In this document: in pieces, positions 53,093 to 62,777 of the stretch | How the letters are laid out: the number at the start of each line of letters is the position of its first letter | Numbering within the stretch: position 1 is the first letter of the stretch | NCBI RefSeq assembly: GCF_001679005.1 | Contig: NZ_LXTW01000006.1 | Coordinates: 52,832-116,831 of the forward strand | Length of the DNA stretch: 64,000 nt | Source: Moraxella nonliquefaciens | GTDB taxonomy: Bacteria; Pseudomonadota; Gammaproteobacteria; Pseudomonadales; Moraxellaceae | Direction: 5' to 3' | The notes under the pieces: model-generated | Told to the model about the DNA's origin: nothing | What the model saw: the letters and a program-made list of their open reading frames with translations, nothing else | The model's database searches: none | Program-made: the position numbers and the translations under genes

Positions 53093-55897
53093 TCATAATG
53101 TGCGTGCCACTTCATGAATCTCAAAGACTTCAATCTTATCACCCACGGCCACATCATAGCCTTTGACCGCCAGACCGCATTCCATACCTGCTTTGACTTC
53201 ATTAACATCGTCTTTATAACGACGCAATGATTGTAGCTGTCCTGTAAAGATAACTTTGTCATCACGCAAAACACGGATGGGCTTGTTGCGATAAATCGTG
53301 CCTTCTTGTACCATACAGCCTGCTGCTGCCCCAAACTTGCTAGAACGGAACACATCACGCACCTCGGCAACACCCAAGATTTTTTCACGATGCTCAGGGG
53401 CAAGCATGCCACTCATCGCTGCTTTGACATCATCAATCAAGCCATAAATCACACTATAATAACGAATGTCAAGTCCTGCCTCATCTGCTTTACGCTTACC
53501 TGCTGTATCAGCACGCACGTTAAAGCCAAGCAATACCGCCTCACTGGACTCTGCTAAGATGACATCAGATTCAGTAATAGCACCCACGCCTGAACTAATC
53601 ACACGCACCTTGACCTCATCTGTTGACAGGTCATCCAAAGCACCCAGTAAGGCTTCTAGTGAACCACGTACGTCTGTTTTTAGAATGAGATTTAGGGTTT
53701 TTGCTTCACTGCCCATGTTGGCAAACATATTTTCCAGACGCATTTTGTTTTGGCGTTCAATCAAACGCTCACGCTCACGAGCGATACGAAAATCCGCCAC
53801 TTCACGGGCTTTTTTCTCATCAGAGACCACCAAAAACTCAGAACCTGCCATCGGTGCATCAGGCAAACCCAAAATTTCTACAGGAATGGATGGCCCTGCT
53901 GACTTGATACGCCCACCATTTTCATCGGTCATGGCACGTACTTTACCATAAAACTCGCCTGCCAATACAAGGTCGCCTTGTTTGAGTGTGCCTTTTTTGA
54001 CCAGTAGGCTTGCCACAGCACCACGCCCTTTGTCTAAGCGAGATTCTATGACCACACCTTGGGCAGCACCATCCACAGGGGCGGTCAGTTCCATAATCTC
54101 TGCTTGAATACTAATGGTATCTAGCAACTCATCAATGCCCATGCCTGTTTTTGCAGAGACTTTGACCAGTGATGTATCGCCACCCCATGCGTCGGTAATC
54201 ACCTCTTTGACGGACAATTCATTGAGTACACGCTCTGGGTCAGTGGTATCTTTATCCATCTTGTTCATGGCGATAATGATTGGCGTGCCAGCAGCTCGTG
54301 CATGATCTATCGCCTCTTCGGTCTGTGGCATGACCCCATCATCTGCTGCCACAACGATAACCACGATATCCGTCGCCTGAGCGCCACGTGAACGCATGGC
54401 AGTAAAAGCGGCATGACCCGGGGTATCTAAAAAAGTAATCACGCCACGGTCAGTCTCAACATGGTACGCTCCGATGTGCTGAGTAATACCGCCAGCCTCA
54501 CCGCTTGCTACTTTGGTCTCACGGATTTTGTCAAGCAAAGACGTTTTACCATGGTCAACATGCCCCATGATGGTAACCACGGGTGGGCGGATTTGGACAT
54601 TGCCCTGCTTCTCAATGGCAGCCTCTTGTAAGTCGTCTTCTAGCTGAGTGTCAGACACGGCGACGAAGTTATGTCCAAACTCTTCAATAACCAAAGCGGC
54701 AGTAGTCTGGTCAATGACATCACTCTCACGTACCATCTCACCCATTTTCATGAGTGATTTGACAACCTCACGCACTTTGACCGCCATTTTTTGGGCAAGG
54801 TCAGACACAACAATCTGCTCACCCACCTCAACATTATGAATGATTTTCTCCAAAGGCATTTCAAACTTATGTTTACTCGCTTGCGACGATTTTAAACCAC
54901 GTGATTTAGGTCTGATTTCAAGCTCTTCTTTGCCTTTTTTCTTGCCACCTTTGGCACGGCTTGCTGCAGTGCCTGTACCACGCTTAATCTCACGGCGTTC
55001 TTTTTCAAAGGACTCTTCTAGTGCCGCCCCAACCAAACCTGCCGCCAAAGGTTCATCTTTACGCACAACAGCACTTGGCACATCGTCTTTTTCACTATAA
55101 CGATTTGCCATTTGTTTCATCTGTTCTAAGGTGCGATTTTGGGCATCAATGGCAGCACGGCGACGATTTTCAGCTTCTATCTCACGCAGTTTTTGCTCTT
55201 CAATTTCACGAGCAAGGCGAGCTTGGCGTTCTTTTTCGGTCTCGCTCTTGATGGGCTTGGCGGATTGCTTTTTGGCTTTGTCTGATTTGCCTTCTTTTTT
55301 GTCAGTTTTTACCCCACTTTTGACCGCCAAACCTTTTTTGACCACAGTGGAGCTAACGATGCTGTCTGTGTCTGCGTTGTCTTTTTTGACCTTTTTGACA
55401 ACCACAGACGCACTGGGTTTATGTTCGCTGTCATTTGTATTGCCTGAATTGGCACGCATGGCAGCAAGTGTTGCCTCTTGACGCTTTGTGGCCTCTTGTT
55501 TGGCACGCTCTTCGTTTTGTTTGGCTTCTAATGCAGCGATGGCCTTGGCTTTTTTGGCTTCATGTTCTGCTTGAACTTTGGCCTGATCAGCGACCAGGTC
55601 AGGCTTTTGGATGTCAAACTGCTTTTTTTTGGCACGCACAACGTTAATATTTTGAGCTTTGCCTGTGGTGGTGGTGATTTTTTTGGTTGTGGTGGTTTTT
55701 TGAGTCATACCAATGCGAGTCTTTTGGGCTTGACCATGACTTTGTTTTAAAAATGCCACCAACGTCGCCTGTTCATCGGTTGAGACGGCATCATCTTCGC
55801 CACGGATGGGCAGACCTGCATTTTTTAGCTGTTTTAACAGCACATCAGTGGTAATCTTAGAATCTTTTGCCAATTCTTTTACGGTTTTTGTTGCCAT
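53093..55897 (-). CDS. infB: Translation initiation factor IF-2
   Basis: A 934-residue GTPase that brings initiator tRNA to the 30S subunit and promotes subunit joining. An N-terminal IF2-N domain is followed by a long, highly charged Lys/Glu/Ala-rich region (about 60-370) and a second IF2-N domain. The G domain has GHVDHGKTSLLD (about residue 440), DTPGHAAF and NKMDK, followed by domains II, III and IV. The length is a little above that of E. coli (890). It is downstream of nusA in the standard order, but the 208-base spacer contains a large hairpin. The initiator tRNA gene begins the same cluster. Confidence 0.98.
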   Translation of the reverse strand: MATKTVKELAKDSKITTDVLLKQLKNAGLPIRGEDDAVSTDEQATLVAFLKQSHGQAQKTRIGMTQKTTTTKKITTTTGKAQNINVVRAKKKQFDIQKPDLVADQAKVQAEHEAKKAKAIAALEAKQNEERAKQEATKRQEATLAAMRANSGNTNDSEHKPSASVVVKKVKKDNADTDSIVSSTVVKKGLAVKSGVKTDKKEGKSDKAKKQSAKPIKSETEKERQARLAREIEEQKLREIEAENRRRAAIDAQNRTLEQMKQMANRYSEKDDVPSAVVRKDEPLAAGLVGAALEESFEKERREIKRGTGTAASRAKGGKKKGKEELEIRPKSRGLKSSQASKHKFEMPLEKIIHNVEVGEQIVVSDLAQKMAVKVREVVKSLMKMGEMVRESDVIDQTTAALVIEEFGHNFVAVSDTQLEDDLQEAAIEKQGNVQIRPPVVTIMGHVDHGKTSLLDKIRETKVASGEAGGITQHIGAYHVETDRGVITFLDTPGHAAFTAMRSRGAQATDIVVIVVAADDGVMPQTEEAIDHARAAGTPIIIAMNKMDKDTTDPERVLNELSVKEVITDAWGGDTSLVKVSAKTGMGIDELLDTISIQAEIMELTAPVDGAAQGVVIESRLDKGRGAVASLLVKKGTLKQGDLVLAGEFYGKVRAMTDENGGRIKSAGPSIPVEILGLPDAPMAGSEFLVVSDEKKAREVADFRIARERERLIERQNKMRLENMFANMGSEAKTLNLILKTDVRGSLEALLGALDDLSTDEVKVRVISSGVGAITESDVILAESSEAVLLGFNVRADTAGKRKADEAGLDIRYYSVIYGLIDDVKAAMSGMLAPEHREKILGVAEVRDVFRSSKFGAAAGCMVQEGTIYRNKPIRVLRDDKVIFTGQLQSLRRYKDDVNEVKAGMECGLAVKGYDVAVGDKIEVFEIHEVARTL

Positions 55898-55959
55898 TGT
55901 TTTACCTAAATTTATTTGGTTATTTGATGAATGATTTTATCATAAAACCATTAAATAAT

Positions 55960-56040
55960 GAATTTGGTGAAAATGGATGGTTAGGATAAGTATTTACTCT
56001 TCGTTTAACTTCACCATCCATTTTTACAATTGCCAAATTC
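55960..56040 (-). promoter_or_regulatory. Large hairpin in the nusA-infB spacer
   Basis: An outer 8-bp stem (GAATTTGG at 55960-55967 with CCAAATTC at 56033-56040) and an inner 12-bp stem (AAAATGGATGGT at 55970-55981 with ACCATCCATTTT at 56013-56024) close a 31-base loop. It could be an RNase III processing site or an attenuator. No T tract follows immediately. Confidence 0.6.
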
Positions 56041-56105
56041 TCACCAACCAAATTTGGCAATGCTCTTACGCACTCATGACAGTACGCTCCATGATGCACG
56101 CACGG

Positions 56106-57587
56106 CTATTCAAACCATGACTGACGTGCTGCCATAATCAGCTTGCCCGCCAACTCACTGCCCACACCCTCAATATCTTCAATATCAAACACCGCTTGCT
56201 CGGCCAAATCATCAAGGGTGATGATATCACGTTCTGCCAATTTATAAGCGATGGCAGGGGTCATCTCTTCTAGGGCAAGTAACTCGCCACTGGGTTCTTT
56301 AATGTTTTGCTGTCTGATAAGCTCATCATTGATGATGACTTCTTTGGCACGTTCTTGGATGGCAGCGATGGTATCATCATCCAATCCATCAATGTCATAA
56401 AAAGTCTCAGCAGGCACATAAGCCACCTCTTCGATGGTTGTAAAACCAATCTCCGCCAACGCTTCTGCCAAATCTCTGTCCACCTCTAAACGCTCATAAA
56501 ACAGCGTGATAATCACCTCAGATTCACTTTTTTGGCGTTCTAGATACTCAGATTCTAACATCATATTGAGTTTATAACCAGTCAAATCAGATGCCAAACG
56601 CACGTTTTGACCTTGTGAACCGATGGCACGTGCTAATTGGTCATTTGCCCCAAAGATGATATCAGCGGTTTGATTATCTTCATCCAGCACAATACTAGAT
56701 ACATCAGCAGGCTCCAATGAACTGATGATATACTGGGCAGGATCATCGCTCCACACCACAACATCAATACGTTCGCCATCTAACTCTTGTTGTACCGCTT
56801 GGATGCGAGTGCCACGCATGCCAATACATGCTCCCACAGGGTCAATACGGCTATCGCTTGTCTTTACCGAGATTTTGGCACGCAACCCCGGCAGACGTGC
56901 CACATCACGAATTTCAATGATACCCTCGCTAATCTCAGGCACCTCTTTGGTCATCAGTGCAATCAACATCTCATTACTCGTGCGAGACAGCACAAGCTGA
57001 CTGCCACGCCCATCACGATTAACTTTGGTCAGCAGGGCAGTTACACGACTCTTAGGTCGTAGCATTTCACGGGGTAAGGTTTGGTCTTTGGCAAGATAAC
57101 CCTCTGCCCCATCACCTAAATCAATGACATAGCCATCACGGCTTGCTTTTTTAACCTCACCTGTAATCAGCTCACCCACACGAGCCTCAAAAGCATCCGC
57201 AATCAAAGCACGTTCAGCTTCACGGATTTTTTGGATGATGACTTGCTTGGCTTGTGTTGCAGCAATACGCCCAAATTCAATTGATTCAATCTGCTCTTCG
57301 ATAATATCACCAATTTGGTATTCATCCTCATCCAAATCACTGATCGCCTTTTGACAAGCAGGCATCTCATGGTCTTCATCTGCCACAACCGTCCAGTAGC
57401 GATAAGTGTCATAATCACCTGTTTTGCGGTCAATAGCAACACGTACTGCCACCTCAGGTTGGTCGGTATAAACCTTTTTCTTGGTTGAAAAAACAAGTGC
57501 TTGCTCAATCGCCTGAAAAATATCATCAGGGTCAAGTCCTTTTTCATTACTGACAGTCTCAACAACGGTCAAAATTTCACGGCTCAT
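56106..57587 (-). CDS. nusA: Transcription termination/antitermination protein NusA
   Basis: A 493-residue RNA polymerase accessory factor. It has an N-terminal polymerase-binding domain (about 1-130), an S1 domain (GYVIDLGDGAEGYLAKDQ), two KH domains (KISVKTSDSRIDPVGACIGMRGTRIQ region, and GSQGQNVRLASDLTGYKL) and two C-terminal acidic repeats typical of gammaproteobacteria. The length matches E. coli (495). It follows rimP by 34 bases. Confidence 0.98.
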   Translation of the reverse strand: MSREILTVVETVSNEKGLDPDDIFQAIEQALVFSTKKKVYTDQPEVAVRVAIDRKTGDYDTYRYWTVVADEDHEMPACQKAISDLDEDEYQIGDIIEEQIESIEFGRIAATQAKQVIIQKIREAERALIADAFEARVGELITGEVKKASRDGYVIDLGDGAEGYLAKDQTLPREMLRPKSRVTALLTKVNRDGRGSQLVLSRTSNEMLIALMTKEVPEISEGIIEIRDVARLPGLRAKISVKTSDSRIDPVGACIGMRGTRIQAVQQELDGERIDVVVWSDDPAQYIISSLEPADVSSIVLDEDNQTADIIFGANDQLARAIGSQGQNVRLASDLTGYKLNMMLESEYLERQKSESEVIITLFYERLEVDRDLAEALAEIGFTTIEEVAYVPAETFYDIDGLDDDTIAAIQERAKEVIINDELIRQQNIKEPSGELLALEEMTPAIAYKLAERDIITLDDLAEQAVFDIEDIEGVGSELAGKLIMAARQSWFE

Positions 57588-57621
57588 TGCTTATCCTTAG
57601 GTTAATTGATTAATAACAACA

Positions 57622-58119
57622 TCAATCTTGATAGATCAAATTGGCTTTATCTACATTATCAAAAGCGATGTCAAATTCTAGTTTATCTTCGGTCATCACA
57701 TGCATGCCCGTATCACTCACACTCATCAAATGACCCACGACTTTACGGCGTTTGACATCACCTTGTCCGATGGCATGAATCAGACGTAAGCTGACCATCT
57801 CATTAACAAACATCGCCACCTGCTCAGGGGTAAACAGCGGACGGTCAAACCCAGGGCTTGACACTTCTAGCACATACTCACCAGCAATGGGGTCATGCAC
57901 TTCTAGTACGCCTGAGACTTGGTGATTGACCGCTGAGCAGTCCTCAATGGTGATATGCTCGCCACGCTCACGGGCATCGGCATTTACTTCGATATAGATA
58001 CGAAGTAGCGATTTACGCCCTTGGGGCATAAACTCAATCCCCCAAAGCTCTACACCACAAGCGGACACTGCAGGGGCTATCATTTGGGTAAGTTCAGCGA
58101 TTTTGCTAGATGGTTTCAT
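57622..58119 (-). CDS. rimP: Ribosome maturation factor RimP
   Basis: A 165-residue 30S-maturation factor. The N-terminal domain has the GVELWGIEFMPQGRKSLLRIYIE pattern, then ITIEDCSAVNHQVSGVLEVHDPI and YVLEVSSPGFDRPLFTPE, the most conserved block. The C-terminal Sm-like domain follows. The length is slightly above E. coli (150). Its position before nusA is nearly universal. Confidence 0.96.
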   Translation of the reverse strand: MKPSSKIAELTQMIAPAVSACGVELWGIEFMPQGRKSLLRIYIEVNADARERGEHITIEDCSAVNHQVSGVLEVHDPIAGEYVLEVSSPGFDRPLFTPEQVAMFVNEMVSLRLIHAIGQGDVKRRKVVGHLMSVSDTGMHVMTEDKLEFDIAFDNVDKANLIYQD

Positions 58120-58338
58120 TTTGGCTGGATTTATCCTATATTAAAGCACAAATTAAAAATCAAAAGAGTTAAAAGCGGTTTGGCAAATTGCAAATACAAA
58201 AAAACCCACAAAACACGTTGGTGGGCTAAAATCATTTCTCGCCGACATCTTTACCGTATTACCAAATAATCAAATTCTAATTTTTAATGGTAAATTTATG
58301 GAAAAGATACCTTACTTTTGAAATAAGGATTTAAAAAG

Positions 58339-58415
<77 letters not shown>

Positions 58416-58430
58416 TCAATTTAGAGTGCC

Positions 58431-58458
58431 ATTATAGCACGCTTTTTGACATTGTCAA
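58431..58458 (-). promoter_or_regulatory. metY/rimP-nusA-infB promoter
   Basis: On the minus strand a consensus TTGACA (58458-58453), 16 bases and a consensus TATAAT (58436-58431). The -35 lies inside a perfect palindrome, TTGAC-AAT-GTCAA (58446-58458). It would drive the initiator tRNA and downstream genes. Confidence 0.88.
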
Positions 58459-58481
58459 GAAAAAATTTAACTTTTTTAAAA

Positions 58482-59714
58482 TTAATTCATCTTAGACAAA
58501 TCCATCTTAGGGTCAAGCTGATAGACCAAAAAAGTTCCAAACGACACAAGTGCCGTGATGATAATACCCAGCTTTAACACAGGGTTGACATCAAACAAAC
58601 TTAACAGCAATCCGCCAAAAATCCCCACACTAAACTGCAATGCCCCTTGCATGGCAGATGCCATACCTGCCCGCTTTTTTTGATATGCCAGAGCGATGGC
58701 GGTAGCATTAGGCTGAGTAAAGCCAAGTCCTGAAATACAACAAAATATCGCCACAAATACAAGTGGAAAATAGCCAAGCCCCATCAATGCCAACACCAAC
58801 AGACAACTGGCAGAGACAAGCTGCATCAAAGCCCCAAAACGTAGCAACTGCACAAGACGAAAACGACTGGTCAAAAACTGATTGACCTGTGTTAGGGCAA
58901 TAAACCCAAAGGCATTAGCTCCAAAAGCGATGGCAAACTGCTGCTCAGATAAGCCAAAATTCACCATAAATAACTCGCTTGAAATGGACAGATAAATAAA
59001 GAATGCCCCTTGTAGTACGCCCCCTGCAACAGCAGGAACGATAAATGTCTTGTCTTTGACCAAATCCAGATAAGACACAAAGGTTTGGCTGATGGGTTTG
59101 GTATTGCGATTTTTGGGGGCAAGCGTTTCTTTTAAAAACAGTTTGGTCAAGACAATATTAAATAATCCATAACCTGCCAAAAACCAAAACAGAGCATGCC
59201 AATCAGCAAAGTTTAAAATCAGTGCCCCCAAACTCGGTGCTAATATCGGAGCCAGCCCCATGACAAGCACCATAAGACTAAATGCCTTTGCCCCTTGTAT
59301 GGGATTTAGAGTATCTCGGATGGCAGCACGGGTTACCACGGCTGTTACACATGCCCCCAAAGCCTGCAATGTACGGGCGGCAAATAGCACCATCTCACTT
59401 GTGGCAGTTGCACAAATAACAGATGCAATCACAAATATCGTCATACCCATGTACATGGGCAATACTCGCCCGACACGATCGGAGAACGGCCCGTAAAATA
59501 ACTGCCCCAATACCAATCCAATAAAATAAAATGGCACCGACTTGGATACCTGAGAGACACTCACACCAAAATCATCTGCCATGCTAACAAAAGCAGGTAA
59601 ATACATATCAATGGCAAGCGGACCAATGGCAATCATCACCCCCATCATCATCACCCACAGAGTGGGAAAGGGTTTGTCAGATATCGTCTGGTCTTGGGAG
59701 CTATGATGTGGCAT
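58482..59714 (-). CDS. Bcr/CflA-type multidrug exporter (MFS)
   Basis: A 410-residue major facilitator with about 12 predicted membrane helices, of the DHA1 drug:proton antiporter type. The N-terminus has AIDMYLPAFVSMADDFGVS, the loop-2 motif GPFSDRVGRV, and the antiporter motif C region with LVMGLAPILAPSLGALIL, all typical of Bcr/CflA. Substrates cannot be inferred. It is separated from the tRNA promoter by a short gap and is divergent from the AAHS-type transporter gene. Confidence 0.9.
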   Translation of the reverse strand: MPHHSSQDQTISDKPFPTLWVMMMGVMIAIGPLAIDMYLPAFVSMADDFGVSVSQVSKSVPFYFIGLVLGQLFYGPFSDRVGRVLPMYMGMTIFVIASVICATATSEMVLFAARTLQALGACVTAVVTRAAIRDTLNPIQGAKAFSLMVLVMGLAPILAPSLGALILNFADWHALFWFLAGYGLFNIVLTKLFLKETLAPKNRNTKPISQTFVSYLDLVKDKTFIVPAVAGGVLQGAFFIYLSISSELFMVNFGLSEQQFAIAFGANAFGFIALTQVNQFLTSRFRLVQLLRFGALMQLVSASCLLVLALMGLGYFPLVFVAIFCCISGLGFTQPNATAIALAYQKKRAGMASAMQGALQFSVGIFGGLLLSLFDVNPVLKLGIIITALVSFGTFLVYQLDPKMDLSKMN

Positions 59715-60024
59715 ATTAATATTGCTTATCTTAATGCTGACTGATGGGTATGGTTATTGGTTATTATTATGTCAATCAGCCAAATTTTTTAAAACAAAAA
59801 TAAATGAGAAAATCCGACTATTTTACCATGATTTGCCCCATTTGACGGTAAAAAATTGCAATACCGACATTGACTGTTTAATCTTAAAAAAATCTCATCT
59901 TATATTGAAAATATTGAAATTGATTAATCATGGACATTTTGTTATATTTTTATTAGGGCAATACGCTCGGTATGACATTTAGTTAGTATGACCATTAAAT
60001 AATCACCCACCAGATGACCACACC
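59715..60024. other. Divergent spacer between two MFS genes
   Basis: This AT-rich region of about 310 bases has no recognisable gene and no clear promoter or operator. A near-tandem ATTGAAAAT/ATTGAAATT pair lies near 59904-59921. Confidence 0.5.
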
Positions 60025-61332
60025 ATGACGACGCATCAAACCAACCTAGCCCACGCCATCAGCCACACACCCATGAGTGCCTATCAGTGGCTCATCGTTG
60101 CCTTGGCCGTTCTTTTAAATATGTTAGACGGCTTTGATGTGCTGGCGATTGCCTTTACCGCCAAAAGCATCCAAACCGAGCTTGGGCTGACAGGGGTGCA
60201 AATCGGTACGCTCATGAGTGCAGGTTTTATTGGCATGGCAATCGGCTCTATGGGACTGGCTCCCTTGGCGGACAAATTTGGCAGACGTCCACTACTTATC
60301 ATAGCAACCGCCCTATCGGCACTGGGCATGTTTATGACGTATTTTTCGCACACAACCCAATCCATTGGCTTTTGGCGCGTGATAACAGGAATTGGCGTGG
60401 GCGGCATTTTGCCATGTACCAACGTCATCGTGAGCGAATACGCCAACCAAAAATGGCGTGGGCTTGCCATTGCCATTTATGCTTGTGGTTTTGGTATTGG
60501 GGCGATGCTTGGCGGGCTGTCAGCGGTCATGCTCCAAGATGAATTTGGCTTTCGTTCGGTATTTATGACAGGGGCGGTATTGACAGGGCTGGCACTGGTG
60601 GCACTCGTTAGCCTATTGCCTGAATCGGTGGATTTTTTAAACCAAAAACAACCTACCAACGCCCAAACCAAACTCACCAACATCGCCCACAAAATCGGCA
60701 AACAAGGCAACTGGCAACTGCCCACCCAAAATCAATCTGCCAAAGCCAAAGCACCCATCAGCCAATTGTTTGCCAAAGGTCAATTAAAGACCACTCTACT
60801 CATTTGGGCAGCGTTCATTGCCGTGATGTCGTCCTTTTATTTTATCAGCTCGTGGACGCCTGCCCTGCTAGAATCATCAGGGCTTGCCAAAGAACAAAGC
60901 CAAAAGGTTGGCATGGCAATCAGCATTGGCGGTACGATAGGCTCGCTCATCTTTGGTTTTTTGGTGAGTAAATTTACCCCAAAATCCACACTCATGGCGT
61001 TTGTTGTGCTGTCGTCCCTTGCCATTATCGGCTTTGTGTTTAGCCCAACATTAACTCTTGCCCTTATCTTTGCCATTTTGGTCGGCAGCCTTGTCAATGG
61101 CTGTATCACAGGACTTTATACCATAAATCCCACGCTGTATGCCCCAGAATTTAGAAGCACAGGGGTTGGCACGGCAATCGGCGTGGGGCGTATTGGTTCT
61201 ATCGTCTCGCCCATGCTGGCAGGGAAACTGTTGGATGTGGGTATTGGCAAAGATGATTTGTATCTTGGGGCGAGTGGTTTTATTTTATTGGTACTGGTGG
61301 CGTTATATTTTTTAAAGCCGAATGAGCGTTGA
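60025..61332 (+). CDS. Aromatic acid:H+ symporter-type MFS transporter
   Basis: A 435-residue major facilitator with about 12 membrane helices and a cytoplasmic loop of about 50 residues in the middle. LLNMLDGFDVLAIAF (the DGFD motif of helix 1) and the loop-2 motif APLADKFGRRPLLI place it in the AAHS family, whose members import aromatic acids such as benzoate, 4-hydroxybenzoate or vanillate. It is followed on the same strand by a MetE-like methyltransferase and a cytochrome P450, which suggests a small catabolic cluster. The substrate is not known. Confidence 0.85.
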   Translation: MTTHQTNLAHAISHTPMSAYQWLIVALAVLLNMLDGFDVLAIAFTAKSIQTELGLTGVQIGTLMSAGFIGMAIGSMGLAPLADKFGRRPLLIIATALSALGMFMTYFSHTTQSIGFWRVITGIGVGGILPCTNVIVSEYANQKWRGLAIAIYACGFGIGAMLGGLSAVMLQDEFGFRSVFMTGAVLTGLALVALVSLLPESVDFLNQKQPTNAQTKLTNIAHKIGKQGNWQLPTQNQSAKAKAPISQLFAKGQLKTTLLIWAAFIAVMSSFYFISSWTPALLESSGLAKEQSQKVGMAISIGGTIGSLIFGFLVSKFTPKSTLMAFVVLSSLAIIGFVFSPTLTLALIFAILVGSLVNGCITGLYTINPTLYAPEFRSTGVGTAIGVGRIGSIVSPMLAGKLLDVGIGKDDLYLGASGFILLVLVALYFLKPNER

Positions 61333-61452
61333 TTTTTGGGATTTTAAAAATAAATCACAACCCAAACAAGCATTTAACCTTTTTTAATGACTTTTAACCA
61401 CAGTTTTTTAACTCAACCACAGCTTTTTTAACCAAGCAAAAGAGAGTAAGCC

Positions 61453-62595
61453 ATGAGCCAACTTTTTCCAAACGCCAAACCTCGCAATGTCGCCCCTTAT
61501 CGCAATGATGTGGTCGGCTCGTTTTTACGCACCGATGAGCTGATGACCGCCAAAACCAAGCTAAATGCTGGCGGGCTAAGTCAAGATGAGTATGATGTTA
61601 TTCTAAAAGATGAAATTGGCAAACTGGTTACCAAACAAAAAGAAAATGGCTTGCACGCTGTAACGGACGGTGAGTTTAGCCGTGTGTGGTGGCATTTGGA
61701 CTTTATGGCGGAATTGGACGGCGTGCAGTGGGTAGAAACCGAGAATTTTTCGGTGCAGTTTAAAGATGCCAAGCCAAAAAGCCATAGCGTCAAAATCGTG
61801 GATAAGATTGATTTTTCAGACGACCACCCTTTTATCAAAGCCTACCAAATCCTAAAAGACTGTGCTGGCGATGCCCCAACCAAATTCACCATACCCTCTC
61901 CATCCATGCTACATCTTGTGGCGTGCGTGCGTGATGTCAACTATAAGCCCATTGAACTGTATCAAGATGAAAACCATCTGTACGATGACATTGTGGCCGC
62001 TTATGTCAAAGCCATGCACAAGTTTTATGACATGGGTCTGCGTAATTTGCAACTGGACGACACAAGCTGGGGGCAATTTTGTGCGTTGGATAAAAAGGCA
62101 GAGTTTGCCGAGCGTGGTATTGATTTTGACAAATTGGCGGTGGATTATGTTGCCATGCTAAACCGAATTGTGGATGCCAAACCTGCCGACATGCAAATTA
62201 CCATGCACATCTGCCGTGGTAATTTCCGCTCAACGTGGTTCTCCGAAGGCGGTTATGCTCCGATTGCCGAAGTGCTGTTTGGCACCTGCCGAGTGGACGG
62301 CTTTTTCTTGGAATATGACAGCGAGCGAGCAGGCGACTTTGCCCCACTTGCCCACATCAAAGACCAACAAGTCGTGCTAGGCTTGGTAACTTCAAAAACA
62401 GGCGACCTTGAAAACAAAGATGACATCATCGCTCGCATCAAAGAAGCCACGCAGTACGTGGACATCAACCAGCTTTGCCTATCGCCACAGTGCGGATTTG
62501 CCTCCACAGAAGAGGGCAATATCCTAACCGAAGAAGCTCAGTGGGCGAAGGTGGATATGATTAGAAAAATTGCTGATGAAGTTTGGGGTAAATAA
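61453..62595 (+). CDS. Cobalamin-independent methionine synthase-like protein (MetE C-terminal family)
   Basis: A 380-residue single TIM-barrel protein of the MetE catalytic-domain family, similar in outline to YxjG/YxjH. It opens PYRNDVVGSFLRTDEL. The catalytic zinc ligands are visible as the His and Cys of MHICRGNFRSTW (about residues 252-254), a Glu in FFLEYDSERAGDF (about 282) and a Cys in LSPQCGFAST (about 349). These proteins transfer methyl groups to homocysteine, but donors other than methyl-folate are known. It lacks the N-terminal half of true MetE. GAGAG precedes the start. It is 120 bases after the transporter gene. Confidence 0.85.
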   Translation: MSQLFPNAKPRNVAPYRNDVVGSFLRTDELMTAKTKLNAGGLSQDEYDVILKDEIGKLVTKQKENGLHAVTDGEFSRVWWHLDFMAELDGVQWVETENFSVQFKDAKPKSHSVKIVDKIDFSDDHPFIKAYQILKDCAGDAPTKFTIPSPSMLHLVACVRDVNYKPIELYQDENHLYDDIVAAYVKAMHKFYDMGLRNLQLDDTSWGQFCALDKKAEFAERGIDFDKLAVDYVAMLNRIVDAKPADMQITMHICRGNFRSTWFSEGGYAPIAEVLFGTCRVDGFFLEYDSERAGDFAPLAHIKDQQVVLGLVTSKTGDLENKDDIIARIKEATQYVDINQLCLSPQCGFASTEEGNILTEEAQWAKVDMIRKIADEVWGK

Positions 62596-62628
62596 TTTCC
62601 CTAAAAATAATTGTTTTAAATAACAAAC

Positions 62629-62665
62629 AAAAAGCGAAACTGACTAATTTGGCGGTTTCGCTTTT
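62629..62665 (+). terminator. Terminator after the MetE-like gene
   Basis: AAAAAGCGAAAC and GTTTCGCTTTTT form a 12-bp stem with a 13-base loop. It separates the methyltransferase from the P450 gene, which therefore probably has its own promoter. Confidence 0.88.
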
Positions 62666-62777
62666 TGTTAAGTTTATTGGCAAAACAAAACCATCACACC
62701 CTACCCCTAAGGGCTAATAGCAGTATTATCATGCGTTGATTACAATGGCAAGACCATTCACCGCCCAAGGATAATTT

